64,000 nucleotides of DNA. Origin: DATLMR01 sp035634255. GTDB taxonomy: Bacteria; Acidobacteriota; Blastocatellia; UBA7656. Position numbers and translations under genes: made by a program. Location of the stretch: positions 1 to 64,000 of the forward strand of contig DASQDI010000079.1 in assembly GCA_035634255.1 (NCBI GenBank), written 5' to 3'. Of the stretch, positions 6,798 to 14,193 are shown one piece after another. Each line of letters opens with the position of its first letter. The stretch's first letter is position 1. The notes beneath the pieces were generated by a model that saw nothing but the letters and a program-made list of their open reading frames with translations, made no database searches and had not been told where the DNA came from.

Positions 6798-7808
6798 CTA
6801 AGGCTTGAGCCTTCGCAGCAACTCAGCCTTGCGCGGGCCGTCCGCCGCGCCGGTCAAAAACTTTCCCAGCCACTCTTTCTGTTTCGGGGTCCCGGCCCCC
6901 GCCACCTTCGAAAGTTCCTCGAAGTTGTACTCGATGAACTTCTCGTCACTCAGCCCTTCGGGGCCATAGACGCTGCTCATCTCCTTCTCCGTGACGTCTG
7001 ACCGGGCCGCGTCCAGGACAAACCGCTCCCGCTCGCCATTCCACACGTAGCGCGCCTTCTGCCCCTTCGCGAAGAGGGAGTGTGAATTGTGGCTTCGGCC
7101 GCAGTCGGAGATGTCATAAGAGACCAGGAATTGAACCGGGACCGTGTATTCTCCGTCCTCCAGGCCGTGGCGAAGAATCATTGCCTTGTGAGAGCGGGGC
7201 GGGAGATTATTGCAGGCTCTGTCATACCCTTCGAACGGGTAGGATAATACCTCCTTTATCCCCCCCTCTCTTATCTCGTGCCACACCTCCCGGCGGGCCA
7301 CCATCTCCGACCCGCGGCCCCACAGTTCCCTTACGACAAACCACGTCCGGCCGCTTCCGGCTTCGACCCTGTGCGCAGGCGGGCCATCCCTCTGGCCGCG
7401 CGAATCGATGTTGCCGAGGAATTTCCATTCACCCTGCTCGCCCGAGCCGGCGCGAGCCTTCCTGAAGATCAAGTACTGGTAGAAGCCCCGCCCCTCGACG
7501 GAAATCCTGAGGGCCACGGTGCCGCCTTCCTCTTCACCGCCGACCCCGACGTTGAAAGTTTCGGTGGTGCAGTCCCCGCCGCACCTGTAAGGGCGGCCGT
7601 CCGAAACCTCCACCCCGAGCAGCCGCCATATCTGCCTCAGGTCGGCGTCGTCGCTTATGTCCAGATACCACTCGATCAGGCGGGGGGAAATGGAGCCGGG
7701 CTTAAATATTTCGGGCTCGTCCTGCCGCGGCCCGGAAGCGAGCGGCAGGCAGAGCAGGAGCGTAAAGGCGAGCAGGTCGGCCGTGTTTTTGAATGGGTTG
7801 TTGTTCAC
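6798..7808 (-). CDS. Secreted hypothetical protein
   Basis: The 336-residue protein has a hydrophobic N-terminal segment (LLAFTLLLCLPLASG) that reads as a signal peptide, and several cysteine pairs (YRCGGDCTTETF near residue 75), consistent with a disulfide-bonded extracytoplasmic protein. The remainder is mixed alpha/beta without a motif I can name, ending in a Lys/Arg-rich helix. It is convergent with infA and sits alone between the two duplicated cassettes. No function is proposed. Confidence 0.65.
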   Translation of the reverse strand: MNNNPFKNTADLLAFTLLLCLPLASGPRQDEPEIFKPGSISPRLIEWYLDISDDADLRQIWRLLGVEVSDGRPYRCGGDCTTETFNVGVGGEEEGGTVALRISVEGRGFYQYLIFRKARAGSGEQGEWKFLGNIDSRGQRDGPPAHRVEAGSGRTWFVVRELWGRGSEMVARREVWHEIREGGIKEVLSYPFEGYDRACNNLPPRSHKAMILRHGLEDGEYTVPVQFLVSYDISDCGRSHNSHSLFAKGQKARYVWNGERERFVLDAARSDVTEKEMSSVYGPEGLSDEKFIEYNFEELSKVAGAGTPKQKEWLGKFLTGAADGPRKAELLRRLKP

Positions 7809-8064
7809 GAGACTTCTCTATGACTCCGTTCGATCATCCTCCCGGCAGAGGGCGAATTATATCATGGGGTGGCGCGCATGCCTGCGGGGTGGGCTGGCTC
7901 CCGCGGAGGAATCGGGCCCCGCGAAATTTTTTTACAGGCGTCGAGGACGGCCCGATTTATCGGGTGATTTACTCGCCAACTGAGGTTGTTGGGCGAATTA
8001 CGGCCCTTCGGCCGGATGAAGGGATCGCCTGCCCAAAAATAAAAGAGCAGGCGAAATCGCTCAT
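7809..8064. other. Intergenic stretch with inverted repeats
   Basis: No coding sequence is supported. It contains a run of T (7927-7933) and the inverted repeat CGCCTGC/GCAGGCG around 8028-8055, separated by an A-rich loop. The left part probably holds the promoter of the minus-strand gene ending at 6798. The right end abuts the second cassette. Confidence 0.35.
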
Positions 8065-8118
8065 GTAATGTGATTCACTGTTGCATCGCGGGTTCAGATG
8101 CGGTATAACCGCGCGCAT
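8065..8118. repeat. Cassette flank, right copy
   Basis: This matches 4702-4754, including GTAAT-TGATTCAC-GTTGCATC and the palindrome GCGGTATAACCGC at 8100-8112. It marks the outer boundary of the second Cys-rich/TPR cassette. Confidence 0.65.
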
Positions 8119-8122
8119 AGTA

Positions 8123-8159
8123 AGAAAAGGCAGGGCATCCACGAAACACCAGGATGCCC
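8123..8159 (-). terminator. Rho-independent terminator of Cys-rich gene 2
   Basis: On the minus strand an 8-bp stem GGGCATCC/GGATGCCC is followed by TGCCTTTTCTT, immediately after the stop of the gene at 8167. It occupies the same place as the hairpin at 4769-4797 in cassette 1. Confidence 0.6.
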
Positions 8160-8166
8160 CACGGGG

Positions 8167-8493
8167 TTAGTAGATTTGCCGCAGTCGCAGCACTAGAAGT
8201 ACCGCAGCGACAATCAGAGTAATGCCCGCGCCGGGGTCCACTTTCGCCGGCTCCGTTTCGGCCGGTGGTTGCGCATTCAGCCCCGGATTCGGGCATGCTG
8301 TACAGGGGACTTCACCGGGGTCGCATTCGCAGTTGGCAGTGCCGCACTCGCACCACGTGCCGTGAGGGATGGCTCTGCCGGCGAAAGCCACCGGGGAAGC
8401 GCCCGAGAGATTACGCGATTCGCTGGAAAAGAACGCGGGAAAGGAGAGAACTAATAGTGTGACCACTGCCAAACAGGTAAACAACCTTCTCAT
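8167..8493 (-). CDS. Small exported Cys-rich protein, cassette 2
   Basis: The 108-residue paralogue of 4806-5138 has the same plan: signal peptide (MRRLFTCLAVVTLLVLSFPA), the six-cysteine block CECG-x3-CECDPGEVPCTACPN, a Pro/Glu linker, DPGAG, a hydrophobic helix and terminal RLRQIY. GGAGG eight bases before the ATG at 8493 fixes the start better than in copy 1. That Shine-Dalgarno site lies inside the first codons of the opposite TPR gene. An upstream ATG at 8538 is conserved in position between the copies but lacks a ribosome site. Function is unknown. Confidence 0.78.
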   Translation of the reverse strand: MRRLFTCLAVVTLLVLSFPAFFSSESRNLSGASPVAFAGRAIPHGTWCECGTANCECDPGEVPCTACPNPGLNAQPPAETEPAKVDPGAGITLIVAAVLLVLRLRQIY

Positions 8494-9523
8494 GGTTAAA
8501 TCCTCCAAGCTGATTAAAGAGTTAGTAGCTCGCGGCATTGGTCATGCCGCAGATTCTCAGCAGGCCCTGGCTCAGCTCGCTCATAAAATCGCGGCTGTCG
8601 CTGAACACGCCTACACCCGCCAAGACTTTCATACACTTAAAGAATCCAGTGATTTATTACTTGCGCTGCCCGTGATGCAGGCGCAGCGCGCGGGACTCTG
8701 GTACCGGGCCACCCAGCATAAGCTGGAGGGCCGTCTGTCGGAAGCCAGTCAGGATCTCAAAGAACTGTTCTACGACCAGCGTACGAGCCCGAGATTCAGG
8801 GCCCGAGCCTTACAACTCCTGGGCAGAATTCATCACATAGAAGGCAAGCTGGATGCCGCCCGCCAGTTATATTTAGAATCTGCCAAATATATTAAGCGCG
8901 AGTCCCCGCAGGATGCCTATGTGTTCGTCGATTCCGTGCTTCTTCATAGTGTTTTACAAGGTGAAGAGGGCGACAGCCGACAAGCGCTTCGCGAGTTATC
9001 AAGCATCGAGCCGATTATTCATACTTTACGACACCCGCTTTTAACAGCTCATTACTTCAATAATATCGCGGTTGAATTACTGGAACTCGGTCACGTGGGC
9101 GAGGCGGCGCGTTACAGCCGCCTCGCCTGTGCGTCACCTCTCGCCTACGCATACCCCGTCTATAAAGAGACAGCGCTTGAGATTCAGCAGCAGACGGCCA
9201 GTAGAGATTCGGTTGCCGTTGCTGCCGACGTGGCTGTCTCGCCTGAGCCTGAGAAGCGGCCACCTCGACCAAAATACTTACTTGTAGTATTGCGATTCTC
9301 GCCGCGCCTGCGCCGGGTTAATCCCGTGTCGTTCCGGCCGAGAGTCTCCTGTAACAACCCCATCATCGCGCTCGTCGCGCTCGTCGCGCAAATTCGCGCG
9401 CCCTCTTTTCTCGATTTTAGTAGATCCCCAATAAGCCTAGTTGAAAAAGCTCGGGCAGGAGTTGACCTTAAACAAGTCATACCCTGCCCTGCTTTCACCA
9501 CGCGGCCTGAAGGCCGGGTGTGA
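8492..9523 (+). CDS. TPR-like protein, cassette 2
   Basis: This paralogue of 5137-6054 is similar along the whole length, with GIGHAADSQQ near the start, RFRARALQLLGRIHHIEGKL, and HYFNNIAVELLELGHVGEAA. The conserved basic tail KYLLVVLRFSPRLRR is present. Where copy 1 stops after APSFQP, this frame runs on through the equivalent TAG region into the structured repeat and ends at 9523, adding about 30 residues that are not conserved. That points to loss of the normal stop. The frame is also open upstream to 8369, but similarity starts at the ATG at 8492. It is cytoplasmic by prediction. Confidence 0.7.
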   Translation: MVKSSKLIKELVARGIGHAADSQQALAQLAHKIAAVAEHAYTRQDFHTLKESSDLLLALPVMQAQRAGLWYRATQHKLEGRLSEASQDLKELFYDQRTSPRFRARALQLLGRIHHIEGKLDAARQLYLESAKYIKRESPQDAYVFVDSVLLHSVLQGEEGDSRQALRELSSIEPIIHTLRHPLLTAHYFNNIAVELLELGHVGEAARYSRLACASPLAYAYPVYKETALEIQQQTASRDSVAVAADVAVSPEPEKRPPRPKYLLVVLRFSPRLRRVNPVSFRPRVSCNNPIIALVALVAQIRAPSFLDFSRSPISLVEKARAGVDLKQVIPCPAFTTRPEGRV

Positions 9524-9569
9524 AAGGATGCGTGTATGGAACCATAAACGGAATTGTTGTTACAAGAGC
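9441..9569 (-). repeat. Structured RNA-like repeat, copy C
   Basis: This is the most diverged copy. The terminator-like stem is here GGGCAGG/CCTGCCC (9453-9459 with 9483-9489), with GAGCTTTTTC following on the minus strand. The second hairpin is CGGCC/GGCCG (9503-9516), where paired bases have changed together relative to copy A. The CATCCTTTCAC and GCTCTTGTAACAACAATTCCG blocks are preserved. It overlaps the 3' extension of the TPR gene. Confidence 0.7.
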
Positions 9570-9777
9570 AGATTAACAATTTAATCTCGCGCCGCCGCCC
9601 CGAACCCCTCTCCGGACACCTCAGAAGCGCGAAATAAATCTGCCCTTTCACCTGCTCTTGCCCCGACCGACTCGCGCGCCTGTTGCCCCATCTTTCCTCC
9701 TCCTGCCTCTCGTCTGCCCCGCCTTTCCCCGATCTTCAGCCCGGAAGAAACTGACAGCGTTCCTTGAATTTGTGTCG

Positions 9778-9804
9778 ATAATTTTAGACAAAATGTAAAA
9801 TTAT
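9778..9804. promoter_or_regulatory. AT-rich inverted repeat upstream of the Xre-pair promoter
   Basis: ATAATTTTA and TAAAATTAT form a perfect 9-bp inverted repeat around nine bases, ending one base before the -35 element of the promoter at 9806-9834. It is the obvious candidate binding site for the Xre protein encoded downstream at 10286. Confidence 0.55.
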
Positions 9805-9805
9805 C

Positions 9806-9834
9806 TTGACATAAAGGAAGTGAAACATTACAAT
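9806..9834 (+). promoter_or_regulatory. Sigma-70-type promoter for the membrane protein/Xre pair
   Basis: TTGACA at 9806-9811 and TACAAT at 9829-9834 are separated by exactly 17 bases, a near-consensus match in an otherwise GC-rich region. The predicted transcript start leaves a leader of about 60 bases before the ATG at 9903. The rest of the 379-base gap (9524-9777) holds only repeat copy C and a C-rich stretch. Confidence 0.75.
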
Positions 9835-9902
9835 ACCGCCGTTGAGTTAGGAGGGTCACAAGCGGCCCGGCCTGAGATTGATTGTGAACGGAGGAGAGAG
9901 AC

Positions 9903-10289
9903 ATGCGCGAAAAGGTTCCCGGAGATTTGATCGGTTTCGTGGTATCGGTAGCGGCCCTCATCGTGAGCGTCATCGGCATAACGTGGTTTTTGGAGACGCG
10001 GGAGCTCGAGCGGCCCTCGCGGATCGCTCTGGCGATGGCGCCGCCGGTGATCTACGTCTTCAGCCTGGTCTTCCTCTTGCGCCTGCTTCGCAACGTGGAC
10101 GAGTTCCTAAAGCGCATCCACCTCGAAGCGCTGGCGATTGCTTTCACCGCCCTGGCCGTCGCTATCATCACGTGCGAGTATCTGCGGAAGGCGGGGGTGA
10201 TCTCTCTGCTGAAGCCCGACCACGTTCTGATGATGATGATGGTAGTTTTACTTGTCGGCTATCTGATCGCGTGGAGGCGTTACCAATGA
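9903..10289 (+). CDS. Small multi-pass membrane protein paired with an Xre regulator
   Basis: The 128-residue protein has four predicted transmembrane helices (near residues 9-28, 43-62, 72-92 and 102-122) with charged loops. GGAGGAGAGAG before the ATG is a strong ribosome site. Its stop overlaps the start of the Xre gene by four bases (ATGA), so the two are translationally coupled. Short membrane proteins coupled to a compact Xre repressor are a recurring pair of unknown role. Sensing at the membrane or simple auto-control are both possible. Confidence 0.75.
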   Translation: MREKVPGDLIGFVVSVAALIVSVIGITWFLETRELERPSRIALAMAPPVIYVFSLVFLLRLLRNVDEFLKRIHLEALAIAFTALAVAIITCEYLRKAGVISLLKPDHVLMMMMVVLLVGYLIAWRRYQ

Positions 10290-10495
10290 GAAACCGTCTG
10301 CGTGTGATTCGTGCCGAACGAAAATGGTCGCAGGCCGATCTGGCTGAACGTCTCGGCGTGTCGCGCCAGACCGTCAATGCGATTGAGACCGGCAAGTACG
10401 ACCCGAGCCTCCCGCTCGCTTTTAAGATCGCGCGGCTGGCTGGCGCGAAGATCGAGGAGATATTCGAGCCCGACGAAGAGAAGGGCGACAGGTGA
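10286..10495 (+). CDS. Compact Xre-family HTH regulator
   Basis: This 69-residue protein is little more than a helix-turn-helix: NRLRVIRAERKWSQADLAE, then LGVSRQTVNAIETGKYDPSL and an acidic tail with IEEIFEP. That ending is typical of the YozG-like small Xre group, which often sits beside small membrane proteins. The start overlaps the preceding stop. It probably regulates its own operon through the AT-rich inverted repeat at 9778-9804. Confidence 0.9.
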   Translation: MRNRLRVIRAERKWSQADLAERLGVSRQTVNAIETGKYDPSLPLAFKIARLAGAKIEEIFEPDEEKGDR

Positions 10496-10546
10496 CCGGT
10501 ATTTGGGTTTGCATCTTCGCGGGGTAAATTGCCAACATGACTTACT

Positions 10547-12913
10547 ATGAGCATCCTTCTCGCGGCGGGGCCAGCGCCCGACTTTCTGGCAGAGGTCGTC
10601 ACACTGATCGCGGCCGGCGCGGTGATAGCTTACATATGCTACCGCGCCGGCCTTATGCCGATAGTGGGTTTCCTGTTGGCGGGCGTCGCAATCGGGCCGA
10701 ATGCGCTCGGCCTCGTCCGGGACCGGGGGCTGGTCGACGCGGCGGCGGAAGCGGGCGTCATTCTGCTCCTGTTCACCATCGGCATCGAGTTCAGCTTCGA
10801 GAAGCTCGCCCGGATCAAGAGGCTGATCTTCCTGGGCGGCGGGCTTCAGGTCGCGCTCGCCACCCTCTCCATCACGGGCCTGCTGCTCCTGTTCGGGGTC
10901 GATTGGAGGGAGGGCCTTTTCGCGGGCTTTCTGGTGGCCCTCAGCTCGACGGCGATTGTGCTCAAGCTGCTCGGGGACCGGGGCGAGGCCGACACCCCGG
11001 ATGGGCAAATAGCCCTCGGCCTGCTCATCTTTCAGGACCTCGCCATAATCGTCATGGTCCTGCTCCTCCCGGTGCTGGGCGGGACGGGAGGGTCGGCCCT
11101 GGAGATCGCCTGGGCCCTCGGCAAAGCCTTCGCCCTCATCGCGGCGGTCCTCCTGTTCGCGCGCAGGCTCATGCCGAAGGTCTTGGAGCAGGTGGCGCGG
11201 ACCTGCTCGCCGGAGCTTTTCCTGCTGACAGTGATCGCCATCTGTTTCGGCACGGCCTACCTCACGAGCCTCGCCGGGGTCAGCCTGTCGCTCGGGGCCT
11301 TTCTGGCCGGGCTGCTCGTGGGCGAGAGCCGCTTCAGCGAGCATGCCCTCAGCGAGATCATGCCCCTACAGATTCTTTTCAGCGCCACTTTTTTCATCTC
11401 GGTCGGCATGCTGCTCGACCTGAGGTTCCTCACGCAGAACTTCCCGCTGGTGCTCGCGGTCATAGCCGTGGTGCTGCTCGTCAAGGTGGTGACGACCGGC
11501 GTGAGCGTGCTGGCCCTCGGCTACAAACTGCCGGTGGCCGCGGCCTCGGGACTGATGCTGGCGCAGATCGGGGAGTTCTCTTTCGTGCTGGAAAGGGAGG
11601 GCCGCGAGGCCGGGCTGTCTCCCGCGGGGCTGTCCGAGGCCGGGTCGCAGACCTTCGTCGCCTCGACCGTCATCCTGATGGCGCTCACGCCGCTTCTCGC
11701 GCAGGTCGGCCGGAAGATCGCGGGAGGCGTGGAGGCGCGCGGGGCGAAGTCCGCCTCGGCGGGCATGGAGGCGGAGCCGTTGCCCGAGCATCTGCCCCGG
11801 CTCGAAAACCATGTGATCGTCGCGGGCTACGGGGAGGCGGCGCGGCGGCTGGTCCGCATTCTCAAAGAATCGCGCATCCCTTACATCATCACCACGCTCA
11901 GCCCGGCCGGGGCAAACGAGGCCGAGCGCGAAGGGCTGCCGGTCCTGCGCGGCGACGCGAGCAGGCAACGCACCCTCCTGCACGCGGGCGCGGACCGCGC
12001 GAAGATGATGGTCGTCGCGGACGACAACCCGTCCATGACTCGTCACGTCGCCTCGGTCGCGCGGACCGTGAACCCGACCATGCGGATCGTGGTGCGGACG
12101 CGCTACATCGCCGAAGTCGAGCCTCTCTTAGCGATAGGCGCGGACCTCGTAATCGCCGAGGAGTTGGAGAGCATCGTCCAGCTATTCGCGGAAGTACTGC
12201 GCGATTACAGGATCAGCGACGAAGAGATCGAAGCGCACGAAGAGGCCGTGAGGCGCGGCGGCTATGCGGCCCTGCGCTCGCGGGCCCCCGACACCGAGCC
12301 TGTCGTGATCTGCGACGTGGGCGAAGACTGCCTAGACACGCGCACGGTGACAATCCGCGCCGGAGCGCCGGCGGCCAACCGGTCCCTATCAGAGCTTTCG
12401 CTCGAAAAGGAGGCGGGCATCTCGCTTCGCGCCGTGCGCCGCGACGGAGTGTTGATCCGTACCCCCCCGCGGGATTTTCTCCTGAAGCCCGGCGATGAGC
12501 TTGTGCTCTCGGGCTCAAGCAACGCATTTTCAAAGGGCGCTCACCTCTTCCGCACCGGCGCTCTCGACGAAGAGGCGGAGGCCGCGCGGATCAGTCTATA
12601 TCAAAATCAAACCGGCGGGGTCGACACGGAGAGCGTGGTCGAGTTAAAGGCCAGCGGCGAGGCTGCCTGCCCGCACCTGAGCCAGACCCGCGGGGTCGTG
12701 CCGCGGGCGCGCGGCTGCGAGGAGTGTTTAGAGATGGGCGACACGTGGGTTCATCTGCGGCTCTGCATGACGTGCGGGCACGTCGGCTGCTGCGACGACT
12801 CCAGGAACAAGCATGCCACGGCCCATTTTCATGGGGGCGGGCACCCAATCATCAAATCGCTTGAGCCGGGCGAGGACTGGGGCTGGTGCTTCGTAGACGA
12901 GAAAACGCTTTGA
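10547..12913 (+). CDS. CPA2 cation:proton antiporter with RCK and UBP-zinc-finger domains
   Basis: Residues 1-395 are a multi-pass Na+/H+-exchanger domain of the KefB/YbaL type (GLMPIVGFLLAGVAIGP, FTIGIEFSF, SLSLGAFLAGLLVGES). Residues 418-540 form an RCK-N/TrkA-N Rossmann domain (HVIVAGYGEAARRLVR), and about 600-660 an RCK-C domain. The C-terminus (about 705-788) is a UBP-type zinc finger with CPHL, CEECLEMG, CMTCGHVGCC and HFHGGGHPII. The protein would exchange K+ or Na+ for protons under nucleotide control. UBP fingers bind free ubiquitin C-termini in eukaryotes. Their bacterial role on antiporters is unknown. Length is 788 residues. The Shine-Dalgarno site is weak. Confidence 0.9.
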   Translation: MSILLAAGPAPDFLAEVVTLIAAGAVIAYICYRAGLMPIVGFLLAGVAIGPNALGLVRDRGLVDAAAEAGVILLLFTIGIEFSFEKLARIKRLIFLGGGLQVALATLSITGLLLLFGVDWREGLFAGFLVALSSTAIVLKLLGDRGEADTPDGQIALGLLIFQDLAIIVMVLLLPVLGGTGGSALEIAWALGKAFALIAAVLLFARRLMPKVLEQVARTCSPELFLLTVIAICFGTAYLTSLAGVSLSLGAFLAGLLVGESRFSEHALSEIMPLQILFSATFFISVGMLLDLRFLTQNFPLVLAVIAVVLLVKVVTTGVSVLALGYKLPVAAASGLMLAQIGEFSFVLEREGREAGLSPAGLSEAGSQTFVASTVILMALTPLLAQVGRKIAGGVEARGAKSASAGMEAEPLPEHLPRLENHVIVAGYGEAARRLVRILKESRIPYIITTLSPAGANEAEREGLPVLRGDASRQRTLLHAGADRAKMMVVADDNPSMTRHVASVARTVNPTMRIVVRTRYIAEVEPLLAIGADLVIAEELESIVQLFAEVLRDYRISDEEIEAHEEAVRRGGYAALRSRAPDTEPVVICDVGEDCLDTRTVTIRAGAPAANRSLSELSLEKEAGISLRAVRRDGVLIRTPPRDFLLKPGDELVLSGSSNAFSKGAHLFRTGALDEEAEAARISLYQNQTGGVDTESVVELKASGEAACPHLSQTRGVVPRARGCEECLEMGDTWVHLRLCMTCGHVGCCDDSRNKHATAHFHGGGHPIIKSLEPGEDWGWCFVDEKTL

Positions 12914-12916
12914 GGC

Positions 12917-13300
12917 TCACCTCCTCCGCACGAAGGCGAGGGCCAGGTCCGCATTCAATCCGGGGAGCGCGCGGGTTCTGGTTAGAGCCGGTCTTGGCGC
13001 GGACCCGCTCGCGGACGTAGTTGAAGAGTTCTCCGGCCGTGACTAGAAGGTCCGCATCTTTATCGGCCTTCCCCCTGAACCCATCAAGTATCGCCAGAGT
13101 GAAGATGCCATGCCCCCGCCCCAGTCCCGACTCTCCTGAGAGACTTCGTTTATGTCGGAGGGCGTGAGCACCGCGCTGCCCGTCTCGTTGTAGAGCTTCG
13201 ACGTGTAGAAGTTTATGAGGTTGTTTTCGAGATCTCTGTAAGAAGAGCTTGCCCTCGTCGGCTCCCTGGTGATGAACTTAAAGCGGGTGTCAAGCATCAC
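12917..13300 (-). pseudogene. Caspase-like (peptidase C14) gene remnant, C-terminal part
   Basis: Reading the minus strand across two frameshifts gives FKFITREPTRASSSYRDLEN, then GHGIFTLAILDGFRGKADKD, LLVTAGELFNYVRERV and NADLALAFVRRR before TGA at 12919-12917. This is the usual end of bacterial caspase-like proteins (GHGxFTxALLxG, GxVTxGELFxYV). One shift lies in the C-run near 13112-13121, the other near 12965. The catalytic His/Cys region and the N-terminus are absent. The gene is therefore dead. Its lower GC content fits an acquired, decaying gene. Confidence 0.7.
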
Positions 13301-13374
13301 GGGAGGCGGGCGTCAGTCAAACAAAAGTGACTCTCAATACATCTTTCACTGGTTAGGGAACAGGTGTCCGGGCG

Positions 13375-13408
13375 AAAAAAAAGAAGGCCCGGTTTCGGGC
13401 CTTCTTTT
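13375..13408 (-). terminator. Bidirectional Rho-independent terminator
   Basis: The 9-bp stem GAAGGCCCG/CGGGCCTTC with a GTTT loop is flanked by eight A on one side and TTTT on the other. It lies just past the stop of the stress-protein gene at 13444, and its long U-run serves that minus-strand transcript. Confidence 0.85.
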
Positions 13409-13443
13409 CCGGGTCGATCTCTCGACCTTACGTTGGTGGGATT

Positions 13444-13980
13444 TTAGCGATAGATGTGCTCGCCGCGATAGTTCTTCCACTCGCGCTCGAAGTACTCGGC
13501 ATCCTCGTCCGACCGGGGCTCTACCCCCATCACGATGCCGCCTTCGTTTATCCCCTTCTCGTAGAGCTTGGCCCGCTCTTCCGGTATGCCCGCTCCGACG
13601 AGGGCTCCTACCAGCCCTCCCGTGGCCGCGCCCGCTCCGAGGCCGGCCAGCGCAGCCGCAATCGGCCCCGCCGCGATCAATCCGACGCCCGGTATGGCGA
13701 GCGTACCCACCGCCGCGACCCCTGCCAGGATGGCGCCCAGAGTGCCGCCGATGCCCGCGCCCACGGCCGCGCCTTCCAGGGCCTTGTTGCCGAGGTCGCT
13801 GTCCGGGTCGTCGGCGAAGTGCTTCTTGCGGGTCTCGTCCGACATGAGCACGTTGACATCATCTTTCGTGTATCCGCGACTGGTAAGCGAATTATACGCG
13901 CGCTCGGCGCTGTCTCTGTCTCTGAACATTCCAGTCATTACTCTCGAACGTCCTGTTCTGGTACTTGTCGTATCTGCCAT
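13444..13980 (-). CDS. General-stress (YflT/17M-like) glycine-zipper protein
   Basis: Residues 10-60 match the stress-protein domain that begins with VMTGMFRDRDSAERAYNSL and SRGYTKDDVNVLMSDE. The middle (about 70-135) is a Gly/Ala-rich glycine zipper that could insert into or lie on a membrane. The end carries EERAKLYEKGINEGGIVMGV, common in this group. Such proteins are typically induced by heat, osmotic or oxidative stress, with unknown biochemistry. GGAGG-rich sequence lies before the ATG at 13980, and a strong terminator follows. It is a single-gene unit. Confidence 0.75.
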   Translation of the reverse strand: MADTTSTRTGRSRVMTGMFRDRDSAERAYNSLTSRGYTKDDVNVLMSDETRKKHFADDPDSDLGNKALEGAAVGAGIGGTLGAILAGVAAVGTLAIPGVGLIAAGPIAAALAGLGAGAATGGLVGALVGAGIPEERAKLYEKGINEGGIVMGVEPRSDEDAEYFEREWKNYRGEHIYR

Positions 13981-13998
13981 TTTTTCCTCCTGTATTCC

Positions 13999-14193
13999 TT
14001 ATCCGTGAACAAAGATGCGATTTAACTGATTAATTAACGCATCAGAAATCTTTTCGTCTGTTGTGTATACCTGCACATCTGGATATAGTGCAATAACTGT
14101 TCCGGTCGGCTTGCTAAAGACAAGGTAACGATTCAATACTTCACCGACATCGGGGGTTGAAGGAGAAGGGCGTGGAATCTGTGGACAGGTCAA
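13999..14193 (-). CDS. Small hypothetical protein (doubtful)
   Basis: The 64-codon frame is AT-rich relative to its surroundings. Its C-terminal part, including VQVYTTDEKISDALINQLN, looks protein-like. The first 20 residues are Pro/Ser-rich and overlap the start of the opposite-strand gene at 14172, so an internal TTG start is possible. I recognise no family. It may be a remnant like the caspase and PIN fragments nearby. Confidence 0.3.
   Translation of the reverse strand: MTCPQIPRPSPSTPDVGEVLNRYLVFSKPTGTVIALYPDVQVYTTDEKISDALINQLNRIFVHG

Noticed and set aside
4702..9569. Cassettes as an insertion sequence or composite transposon
   Set aside because: No transposase and no target-site duplication are visible. 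The flanks are direct, gene-associated sequences, not terminal inverted repeats.
9184..9651. Minus-strand 155-codon frame across TPR gene 2 and repeat copy C
   Set aside because: It crosses the terminator-like hairpin and has no counterpart in cassette 1.
10280..12498. Long alternative frames over the CPA2 antiporter on both strands
   Set aside because: They are rich in Arg, Gly and Ala without motifs, and the true frame carries all antiporter and RCK signatures.
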